Of a stretch of DNA of 64,000 nucleotides, positions 57,288-64,000 are shown piece by piece. The DNA is taken from the NCBI GenBank assembly GCA_039649115.1, contig JBBWZQ010000096.1, forward strand, positions 54,634 to 118,633, given 5' to 3'. Each line of letters begins with the position of its first letter. Positions within the stretch are counted from its first letter, which is position 1. Position numbers and translations under genes: made by a program. The notes beneath the pieces were generated by a model. It saw only the letters and a list, made by a program, of their open reading frames with translations. It had not been told where the DNA came from and made no database searches. This DNA is from DATEJJ01 sp039649115 (GTDB taxonomy: Bacteria > Actinomycetota > Actinomycetes > Mycobacteriales > Micromonosporaceae).

Positions 57288-58124
57288 ATGCCAGTGGTGA
57301 CCATGCGCCAGTTGCTGGAGAGCGGTGTCCACTTCGGACACCAGACCCGGCGCTGGAACCCGAAGATGAAGCGCTTCATCTTCACCGAGCGCAACGGCAT
57401 TTACATCATCGACCTCCGGCAGAGCCTCGACTACATCGAGAAGGCCTACGACTTCGTCAAGAACACCGTCGCCGAGGGCGGCAGCGTGCTGTTCGTGGGC
57501 ACCAAGAAGCAGGCGCAGGAGGCGATCGCCGAGCAGGCGGCCCGCGTGGGCATGCCGTACGTGAACCACCGCTGGCTGGGCGGCATGCTCACCAACTTCC
57601 AGACGGTGCACAAGCGGCTGCAGCGGATGAAGGAGCTGGAGTCCATCGAGCAGACCGGCGCCGCGCAGGGGTACACCAAGAAGGAGACCCTGCAACTGGC
57701 GCGCGAGAAGGTCAAGCTGACCCGTACGCTCGGCGGGCTGCGCGACATGCAGCGGGTACCGGCCGCGATCTGGGTGGTCGACACCAAGAAGGAGCACATC
57801 GCCGTCGACGAGGCCCGCAAGCTCGGCATCCCGGTGATCGCGGTGCTGGACACCAACTGCGACCCGGACGAGGTCGACTTCCCGATCCCGGGCAACGACG
57901 ACGCCATCCGCTCGGCGGCGCTGCTCACCCGGGTGATCGCCGACGCGGTCGCCGATGGCCTGATCTCCCGGTCGGGCAAGGCGACCCGCGGCTCGACCGC
58001 CGATGAGAAGCCCGAGCCGGGCGTGGTCGCCGCCGGCGAGCCGCTGGCGGAGTGGGAGCGCGAGCTGCTGCAGGGCACCAAGGCCGAGGAACCGCCGCCG
58101 GCCCCCGCCGCCGCCGCTGAATGA
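57288..58124 (+). CDS. rpsB: Small ribosomal subunit protein uS2
   Basis: A 278-residue uS2: TMRQLLESGVHFGHQTRRWNP, FIFTERNGIYIIDLRQ, LFVGTKKQAQEAI and WLGGMLTNFQTV, ending in a Pro/Ala-rich tail. AAGGAGC lies before ATG 57288. It is followed by tsf in the standard order. Confidence 0.96.
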   Translation: MPVVTMRQLLESGVHFGHQTRRWNPKMKRFIFTERNGIYIIDLRQSLDYIEKAYDFVKNTVAEGGSVLFVGTKKQAQEAIAEQAARVGMPYVNHRWLGGMLTNFQTVHKRLQRMKELESIEQTGAAQGYTKKETLQLAREKVKLTRTLGGLRDMQRVPAAIWVVDTKKEHIAVDEARKLGIPVIAVLDTNCDPDEVDFPIPGNDDAIRSAALLTRVIADAVADGLISRSGKATRGSTADEKPEPGVVAAGEPLAEWERELLQGTKAEEPPPAPAAAAE

Positions 58125-58209
58125 GGCCCTGGCGGGCGGTGACCAAGGGTCGCCGTCCGCCATCGTGCGCGACAAGGGCGTTACCGCATCCAGAGGGTAG
58201 AGAGAGACG

Positions 58210-59040
58210 ATGCCGAACTTCACCGCCGCGGACGTCAAGAGGCTCCGCGATCTGACCGGGTCCGGGATGATGGACTGCAAGAACGCGCTGACGGAGGCTG
58301 ATGGCGACTTTGACAAGGCCGTCGAGATCCTGCGCGTCAAGGGTGCCAAGGACGTGAACAAGCGGGCCGGCCGCACCGCGGCCAACGGGCTCGTCGCGCA
58401 CACCGGCAAGGCGCTGCTGGAGCTCAACTGCGAGACCGATTTCGTCGCCAAGAACACCGACTTCGTCGAGCTGGGCCAGACGCTGGTCGAGCACGTGGCG
58501 GCGACCGAGCCGGCCGATGTCGAGGCGCTGCTCGCGTCCAGCCTGCCGGACGGGCGCAACGTGGCCGCCGTCATCGAGGAGCAGTCGGCGAAGATCGGCG
58601 AGAAGCTGGTCGTGAACCGCTTCGCCGTGCTGCACGGCGACGTCGCGGTGTACCTGCACCGCAAGAGCCCCGACCTGCCGCCCCAGGTCGGCGTGCTCGT
58701 CGAGTACTCGGGCAGGGACGACGAGGCCGGCGACGCGGACGCCCGCGGCGTGGCGATGCAGATCGCCGCGATGCGCCCGAGGTACCTCAGCCGGGACGAG
58801 GTGCCGGCCGAGCTGGTGGAGACGGAGCGGCGCATCGCCGAGCAGACCGCGCGCGAGGAGGGCAAGCCGGAGGCCGCCCTTCCGAAGATCGTGGACGGTC
58901 GCGTCAACGGGTTCTTCAAGGAGTTCGTGCTGGTGGAGCAGCCGTCGGTGCAGGACCAGAAGAAGACCGTGCAGCAGGTACTCAAGGAGGCCGGGGTCAC
59001 CGTGACCAGGTTCGTCCGGTTCGAGGTGGGCCAGGCCTGA
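58210..59040 (+). CDS. tsf: Elongation factor Ts
   Basis: EF-Ts, the EF-Tu nucleotide exchange factor, of 276 residues. The N-terminal UBA-like domain has VKRLRDLTGSGMMDCKNAL; the core has TAANGLVAHTGKALLELNCETDFVAKN. AGAGAGA before ATG. Partner of rpsB. Confidence 0.96.
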   Translation: MPNFTAADVKRLRDLTGSGMMDCKNALTEADGDFDKAVEILRVKGAKDVNKRAGRTAANGLVAHTGKALLELNCETDFVAKNTDFVELGQTLVEHVAATEPADVEALLASSLPDGRNVAAVIEEQSAKIGEKLVVNRFAVLHGDVAVYLHRKSPDLPPQVGVLVEYSGRDDEAGDADARGVAMQIAAMRPRYLSRDEVPAELVETERRIAEQTAREEGKPEAALPKIVDGRVNGFFKEFVLVEQPSVQDQKKTVQQVLKEAGVTVTRFVRFEVGQA

Positions 59041-59168
59041 GTTTCGCGCACCGGGGAGGCTGCGGCGTGTCGCGGCCTCCCCGCTGCGTATCCCCTGAGC
59101 ACATGGGGGTGCCCGACGAGGTGGGAACATGACAGATTGGTAGCCGAGGAAAACCGGAGGCGCGTGCC

Positions 59169-59945
59169 ATGACGAACACGTTTGCGGGGGTCGCGACCGT
59201 CCCGGCCGACCAGCTCGCGACGGCGGGCGGCGGCCCGCAGCCGCGCCGGGTGGTGCTGAAGCTGTCCGGCGAGGTGTTCGGCGGCGGCGCGGTGGGGGTC
59301 GACCCCGACGTGGTACAGGAGCTGGCCCGGCAGATCGCGCACGTGGTCCAGCTCGGCGTGCAGGTGGCGGTCGTGGTCGGCGGCGGAAACTTCTTCCGCG
59401 GCGTGGAGCTGGAGCGCCGTGGCATGGACCGGTCCCGCGCCGACTACATGGGCATGATCGCCACCGTGATGAACTGCCTCGCGCTACAGGACTTCCTGGA
59501 GAAACTCAAGATCGATACCCGGGTGCAGACCGCGATCACCATGGCCCAGGTCGCCGAGCCCTACATCCCTCGACGGGCCATCCGCCACTTGGAGAAGGGG
59601 CGCGTGGTGATCTTCGGCGCGGGGGCCGGCATGCCGTACTTTTCCACGGACACCGTCGCGGCCCAGCGCGCGCTGGAGATACACGCCGACATCGTATTGA
59701 TGAGCAAGAATGGTGTGGACGGCGTCTACACGGCCGACCCGAACACCGATCCGAGCGCGGTCAAGCTGGACAGGGTCACCTTCGACGAGCTGTTGCGCCA
59801 GGGCAGCCGGGTGGCCGACGCGGCCGCGTTCAGCCTCTGCAACGACAACCGGTTGCCCATGCTGGTGTTCGCCGCCGAAGGCGAGGACACCATCATCAAG
59901 GCGGTCGGCGGTGACAAGATCGGGACACTGATCACGGCAGCCTAG
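59169..59945 (+). CDS. pyrH: UMP kinase
   Basis: An amino-acid-kinase-fold UMP kinase of 258 residues making UDP. VVLKLSGEVFGGGAVGVDPD, VVVGGGNFFRG, MDRSRADYMGMIATVMNCLALQD and GAGAGMPYFSTDTVAAQRALE are family blocks. A ~20-residue N-terminal extension precedes the domain. It lies between tsf and frr. Confidence 0.95.
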   Translation: MTNTFAGVATVPADQLATAGGGPQPRRVVLKLSGEVFGGGAVGVDPDVVQELARQIAHVVQLGVQVAVVVGGGNFFRGVELERRGMDRSRADYMGMIATVMNCLALQDFLEKLKIDTRVQTAITMAQVAEPYIPRRAIRHLEKGRVVIFGAGAGMPYFSTDTVAAQRALEIHADIVLMSKNGVDGVYTADPNTDPSAVKLDRVTFDELLRQGSRVADAAAFSLCNDNRLPMLVFAAEGEDTIIKAVGGDKIGTLITAA

Positions 59946-60061
59946 CCGCACGGCTTGTCGGAGCGGCCACCAGCCAGCGGTGTCAGCGACACGGGGCGCG
60001 GCCCGGGCAGCCGTGGCCCGGGGGACCACCAGACCCAACGCCGAAGGAGGCGACGGAGCAC

Positions 60062-60619
60062 GTGATCGACGAGACGCTCTTCGAGGCTGAAGAGAAGATG
60101 GAGCGGGCGATCGAGTTCGCCAAGGAGGAGTTCGCGACGATCCGTACCGGCCGCGCCACTCCCGCCATGTTCGCCAAGATCCTGATCGACTACTACGGCA
60201 CGCCGACCCCGCTGACCCAGATGGCGTCGATCGGGGTACCCGAGCCGCGCATGGCGCTCATCAAGCCGTACGACAACAGCCAGTTGCACGCGATGGAGAA
60301 GGCGATCCGCGACTCGGATCTCGGTGTCAACCCGAACAACGAGGGTACCCAGATCAGGATCATCCTGCCGCAGATGACGGAGGAGCGGCGCCGGGAAATG
60401 ATCAAGGTGGCGCGGCACAAGGGCGAGGAGGCCAAGGTGGCCGTACGCAACGTGCGGCGCAAGGCCAAGGAGGAGCTCGACCGGATCGTCAAGGACGGCG
60501 AAGCCGGGGAGGACGACGGGCGCCGGGCCGAGAAGGAGCTGGACGATCTGACCCACAGGTTCGTGGCGCACATCGACGAGATCGTCAAGCACAAGGAAGC
60601 CGAACTCCTTGAAGTCTGA
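60062..60619 (+). CDS. frr: Ribosome recycling factor
   Basis: A 185-residue RRF. Its three-helix bundle is marked by EFATIRTGRATPAMF, the MASIGVPEPRMALIKPYD hinge and RIILPQMTEERRREMIKVAR. GTG 60062 after GGAGG. It is followed by cdsA after 3 nt. Confidence 0.95.
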   Translation: MIDETLFEAEEKMERAIEFAKEEFATIRTGRATPAMFAKILIDYYGTPTPLTQMASIGVPEPRMALIKPYDNSQLHAMEKAIRDSDLGVNPNNEGTQIRIILPQMTEERRREMIKVARHKGEEAKVAVRNVRRKAKEELDRIVKDGEAGEDDGRRAEKELDDLTHRFVAHIDEIVKHKEAELLEV

Positions 60620-60622
60620 CTG

Positions 60623-61738
60623 ATGTCCCACGTCGAGCCCCCGGGCTGGTCGGATCCCGTGCCACCCGGACCGACCCGGTATCGGGCGCGGCACGGTCCG
60701 GCCGCGCCCGAGGCGTACCCGGAGGACCCGGCGGACGACCCGGCGGACGACCCGGCGGCGGAGCAGCCCGCCTTCGCGTACGGGGACTGGCCACCATCGC
60801 CACCCGTCCTGGCGGAGGAACCGGCGCCGCCGGAGCCACCCCCCGTACCGGCTCCACCGCCGGCACCCGCGCCGGCCAACGGCCGGGCCGGGCGCAACCT
60901 GCCCGCCGCGATCGCGGTGGGCGTGTGCCTGGGCGGGGTCGTGATCGCCTCGCTGCTGCTCTGGCGGCCCGCGTTCCTGCTGGTGGTGGCGGCGGCGGCG
61001 GGCATCGCCAGCTGGGAGATGACCGGGGCGGTGTCCGGCGGCCCGGCCGGTGAGGGTGCGTCCGACGAGCACGAAACGGACCCCGCCGAACGGCCACACC
61101 CGCCCCTGCTCCCCCTGCTGGCCGGGTGCGTCGTGATGATCACCCTGGCCTGGTTCGCCGGTGTCGAGGCGCTGGTGCTCGGGCTCACCCTGACCGTGCT
61201 GGCCACGCTCGTGTGGCGCCTCGCCGACGGCCCCGTCGGGTACCACCGCGACATCGTGGCGGCCACCCTGATCGCGGTGTACGTGCCGTTCCTGGCCGGC
61301 TTCGCCGTGCTGCTCGCCCGCCCGGACGACGGCCATCTCCGGGTGATCGTGACGCTGGCCGCGGTGGTGCTCTCCGACACCGGCGGGTACGTCGCCGGGG
61401 TGTTCTTCGGCAAGCGGCCGATGGCGCCCACGGTGAGCCCGAAGAAGTCCTGGGAGGGCCTGGGCGGCTCGCTGGTGGCCACCGGGATCGGCGGGGCGCT
61501 GCTGATGTTCTTCGTCCTGCACCGGCCCTGGTGGTACGGGGTGGCCTTCGGCCTGGCCATCGCCGCGGTGTCGGTCCTCGGTGACCTGGCTGAGTCGCTG
61601 CTCAAGCGCGATCTCGGCGTGAAGGACATGAGCAACCTGCTGCCGGGGCACGGTGGGCTCATGGACCGGCTCGACTCGATCTTGTTCGCCGCGCCGGCGG
61701 CCTTCGTGCTCCTCTCCCTGTTGGCCCCACCTGCTTAG
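60623..61738 (+). CDS. cdsA: Phosphatidate cytidylyltransferase
   Basis: CdsA makes CDP-diacylglycerol from phosphatidate and CTP in the membrane. It has 371 residues: a ~90-residue Pro/Ala-rich N-terminal extension, several membrane helices, and the CDS signature near the end (VSPKKSWEGLGGSL, GDLAESLLKRDLGVKDMSNLLPGHGG with the metal-binding D). It is the next step after plsC/gpsA elsewhere in the window. Confidence 0.93.
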   Translation: MSHVEPPGWSDPVPPGPTRYRARHGPAAPEAYPEDPADDPADDPAAEQPAFAYGDWPPSPPVLAEEPAPPEPPPVPAPPPAPAPANGRAGRNLPAAIAVGVCLGGVVIASLLLWRPAFLLVVAAAAGIASWEMTGAVSGGPAGEGASDEHETDPAERPHPPLLPLLAGCVVMITLAWFAGVEALVLGLTLTVLATLVWRLADGPVGYHRDIVAATLIAVYVPFLAGFAVLLARPDDGHLRVIVTLAAVVLSDTGGYVAGVFFGKRPMAPTVSPKKSWEGLGGSLVATGIGGALLMFFVLHRPWWYGVAFGLAIAAVSVLGDLAESLLKRDLGVKDMSNLLPGHGGLMDRLDSILFAAPAAFVLLSLLAPPA

Positions 61739-61921
61739 CGGCCCCCAGCCGACGCTCTCGCGCCGCCGCCCAAGGCGGCCCGGAGGCAGCGAGCGCAGCG
61801 ACCGGGTGGAGGGTCGCCGGCAAGCGGTCAACAGGCGTGAGAGCCGCGCCCGGGGAGCGGGCGCCAGCCGGCAGAGACGCGTCGATGCGCTTGCCGGCGC
61901 TCGTGGGACACTGGGACGGTC

Positions 61922-63130
61922 ATGAGAACACTGCCCGTAGTCGAAGCCGTGCCTGGCGTCCGGCCGCGCAGCCGCGCGCGCCAGGGCACCGCCATGCCCC
62001 CACGTCACCTGGCCGACCTTGACCCGGCCGGCCGCCGTTCCGCGGTGGCGGCCCTGGGGGAGAAGGAGTTCCGTGCCGGGCAGTTGTCGACCCATTACTT
62101 CGGCCGGCTGGAGCGCGACCCGGAGCGGATGACCGACGTGCCGGCCGCCGCCCGGGCGCGGCTGGCCGAGGCGCTGCTGCCGGCGCTGCTCACCCCGGTG
62201 CGGGAGCAGAGCTGTGACGGGGGTACCACGCGCAAGACGCTGTGGCGGCTGCACGACGGCTCGCTCGTGGAGAGCGTCCTGATGGGCTACCCCGACCGGG
62301 TGACGGTCTGCGTGTCCAGCCAGGCCGGGTGCGGGATGGCATGCCCGTTCTGCGCCACCGGCCAGGCCGGGCTGACCCGCAACCTGTCCACCGCCGAGAT
62401 CGTCGACCAGGTCGTCTGGTTCGCCGGGCTGGCCGCCCGCGGTGCGTTGCCCGGCTGCCCCGACCGGCTGTCCCGGGTGGTGTTCATGGGCATGGGCGAG
62501 CCCCTGGCCAACTACGCCCGGGTGCTCGACGCGGTCGACCGGCTCTGCGCGCCGGCACCCGCGGGGCTCGGGTTGTCCCAGCGCCATGTCACGATCTCCA
62601 CGGTGGGTCTGGTACCGGCCATGCGCCGCCTCGCCGACCAGGGACTTTCGGTGACCCTTGCGTTGTCGCTGCACGCGCCCGATGATGACCTGCGCGACGA
62701 ACTTGTCCCGGTCAACCAACGCTGGAAGGTCGCCGAAGTGCTCGACGCTGCGTGGGGGTACACCGCGCGTACGGGGCGACGCCTGTCCGTCGAGTACGCG
62801 ATGATCAGGAACGTGAACGACCAGCCATGGCGCGCCGACCTGCTGGGCCGGCTGCTCGCCGGCCGGTTGGCGCACGTCAACCTCATCCCGCTCAACCCGA
62901 CCCCGGGCAGCCGGTGGGACGCGAGTCCCAAGCCCGTGGAGCGGGAGTTTGTCCGCCGGCTGCGCGCGGCCGGCGTGTCGACGACCGTACGCGACACCCG
63001 GGGCCGCGAGATTGACGGTGCCTGCGGGCAGCTCGCAGCGGCGGAGGAATCACACTCGGTCACCATTGTGGGCGCCTCCGCGGAGAGTGGATGCGTGCCC
63101 GGCAGTCGCGAGGGAAAGGCGGCACAGTGA
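61922..63130 (+). CDS. rlmN: 23S rRNA/tRNA (adenine-C2)-methyltransferase RlmN
   Basis: A radical-SAM methyltransferase of 402 residues acting on A2503 of 23S rRNA. The [4Fe-4S] motif reads CGMACPFC (CxxxCxxC), with MGMGEPLANY downstream, the S-adenosyl binding region SLHAPDD and the C-terminal catalytic Cys in DGACGQL. The preceding 183-bp gap holds a possible hairpin (CCGCC-N6-GGCGG at the CDS end side) but nothing else clear. Confidence 0.94.
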   Translation: MRTLPVVEAVPGVRPRSRARQGTAMPPRHLADLDPAGRRSAVAALGEKEFRAGQLSTHYFGRLERDPERMTDVPAAARARLAEALLPALLTPVREQSCDGGTTRKTLWRLHDGSLVESVLMGYPDRVTVCVSSQAGCGMACPFCATGQAGLTRNLSTAEIVDQVVWFAGLAARGALPGCPDRLSRVVFMGMGEPLANYARVLDAVDRLCAPAPAGLGLSQRHVTISTVGLVPAMRRLADQGLSVTLALSLHAPDDDLRDELVPVNQRWKVAEVLDAAWGYTARTGRRLSVEYAMIRNVNDQPWRADLLGRLLAGRLAHVNLIPLNPTPGSRWDASPKPVEREFVRRLRAAGVSTTVRDTRGREIDGACGQLAAAEESHSVTIVGASAESGCVPGSREGKAAQ

Positions 63131-64000
63131 CGAGTCAAGGTCAGCGGTTCCGGCGCCGGGCACTGCGCCGCGGATACAAGGTCGACGAGGTCGACTCGTT
63201 CCTTGACCGGGTGGAAGCGACGCTCAACGGCGAGGCGCTCGGCGCGCCGGTCGCCGCGCAGGAGGTCCACGAGGTCGTCTTCCGGGTCCGCTTCGGCGGC
63301 TACGACGAATGGCAGGTCGACCTGCACCTCGACCGGGTGGAGCGGCAGCTGTCCGAGATGGAGGAGCGCGGCGGGTTCAGCCGGCCCGACCCGCGCGCGA
63401 TCCCGGTGGGCGACCGGATGGGCCCGCCCGACCGGATGGGTCCGCCGGACCGGATGCCGATGGACCGGATGCCGATGGACCGGACGGGGATGGACCGGAT
63501 GGGGCCGCCCGACCGGATGGGGCCGCCGGACCGGATGCCGCCCGACCGGATTGGTCCGCCGGACCGGATGTACTCGGAGCGCCCGCCGCGTGACGACCGG
63601 ATGGCGCCACCCATGCGCGATGACCGCATGATGCCGCCGATGCGCGACGACCGGCCCATGCCGCCGCCCCCGGCACTGCCCGGGCGCCCGCCGGCACCGA
63701 TGTCGCCGCCCGGCTACGGCCGCTACGACGAGCCGGCCGCTGCGCCGAGCCGGTACGACGAGCCGCCGAGCCGGTACGACGAGCCGACCGGGGGCGGGCG
63801 GTACGAACCGTTCGAGCCGGGGCGGCACGGCAAGATGGACATGACCACCGAGCTGCGCATGCCGATGGACCTGGGCGGCGGTGGTGGCGGTGGCGGGGGC
63901 ATCGGCGCCTCGGGCGAGGTGGCCCGGATCGACCAGCTGCGGCGCACGTTCCAGCCGCGCCGGTTCGGCAGCGGGTACGACCCCGGGCAGGTGGACCGGC
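63127..64000 (+). CDS. DivIVA-domain repeat protein with DRMGPP repeats (cut by right edge)
   Basis: At least 291 residues are visible. It begins with two DivI1A-type modules (FRRRALRRGYKVDEVDSFLD and VFRVRFGGYDEWQVDLHLD). A long disordered stretch follows with repeats of DRMGPP/DRMPM and SRYDEPP, then poly-Gly and a third module (LRRTFQPRRFGSGYDPGQVD) that reaches the window end. GTG 63127 overlaps the rlmN stop (GTGA). It resembles actinobacterial DivIVA-domain proteins at poles or septa; the repeats could mediate phase separation. Confidence 0.8.
   Translation, partial: MTSQGQRFRRRALRRGYKVDEVDSFLDRVEATLNGEALGAPVAAQEVHEVVFRVRFGGYDEWQVDLHLDRVERQLSEMEERGGFSRPDPRAIPVGDRMGPPDRMGPPDRMPMDRMPMDRTGMDRMGPPDRMGPPDRMPPDRIGPPDRMYSERPPRDDRMAPPMRDDRMMPPMRDDRPMPPPPALPGRPPAPMSPPGYGRYDEPAAAPSRYDEPPSRYDEPTGGGRYEPFEPGRHGKMDMTTELRMPMDLGGGGGGGGGIGASGEVARIDQLRRTFQPRRFGSGYDPGQVDR

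Noticed and set aside
63420..63620. Repeated GACCGGATG units as a DNA repeat element
   Set aside because: They are in-frame codons for Asp-Arg-Met in the DivIVA-domain protein, so the repeat is best explained at protein level.
1..64000. tRNA genes, CRISPR arrays, insertion sequences, prophage genes
   Set aside because: No cloverleaf, regularly spaced direct repeats, transposase or phage structural gene could be found by reading both strands.

Overview
The window is high-GC chromosomal DNA from a filamentous-type actinobacterium. Gene order and content match the conserved actinobacterial core block that runs from gpsA/ddl through recG, coaD, rnc, smc, ftsY, amt-glnK-glnD, ffh, rpsP-trmD-rplS, lepB, rnhB and dprA to rpsB-tsf-pyrH-frr-cdsA-rlmN. 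A Micromonosporales member is the most likely source. That is inferred from gene order, the many GTG starts, the DivIVA-repeat protein at the right edge and the presence of CofC. No rRNA, tRNA, CRISPR array, insertion sequence or prophage is visible.

Layout. 1-4.9 kb: polyphosphate kinase (cut by the left edge), a cold-shock-like protein and CofC on the minus strand; plsC-gpsA and a cystathionine gamma-lyase-type enzyme on the plus strand; then a phosphatase on minus. 5-9 kb: ddl, DUF3515, an Lrp/AsnC ligand-binding protein, thiL, a GNAT protein and rpmB. 9.1-13.6 kb: a FakA/DAK2 protein and recG, closed by a perfect 15-bp terminator dyad and followed by a convergent LPXTG surface protein. 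13.8-19.2 kb: rsmD-coaD, a DivIVA-like protein, DUF177-rpmF, a 48-residue relic of plsX, rnc, a PIG-V-like membrane glycosyltransferase and mutM. 19.2-24.9 kb: a PelF-like glycosyltransferase, a small coiled-coil protein and smc.

24.9-30.8 kb is an accessory insert between smc and ftsY. It holds a frameshifted Uma2 gene, a flavocytochrome-type reductase with an exported FMN-binding protein, two paralogous secreted proteins and an OmpR-type two-component system. 30.8-38.6 kb: ftsY, an APH-fold kinase, amt-glnK-glnD behind a GlnR-type operator, and ffh. 38.7-42.6 kb: an intact Uma2, an amidohydrolase, a short proS and a DUF402 protein. 42.7-48.6 kb: rpsP-khpA-rimM-trmD-rplS, two lepB genes, a NUDIX gene, rnhB and DUF2469.

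48.9-54.8 kb carries an M23 peptidase, a class V aminotransferase, xerC, dprA, comM and yraN. This block looks inverted as a unit relative to the usual actinobacterial order. 54.8-64 kb: a class I aminotransferase, a Pro-rich membrane protein, rpsB-tsf, pyrH, frr-cdsA, rlmN and a DivIVA-domain protein cut by the right edge.

Most genes serve core translation, protein export (ffh, ftsY, lepB), DNA repair and transformation (recG, mutM, dprA, comM), chromosome segregation (smc), phospholipid synthesis (plsC, gpsA, cdsA) and nitrogen control (amt, glnK, glnD). The observations most worth a second look are an iterated 11-bp palindrome TCCACWGTGGA inside genes across the window, the plsX relic, the inverted dprA block, the redox/two-component insert between smc and ftsY, and tandem repeats that begin in the last codons of two genes and re-copy their stop codons.
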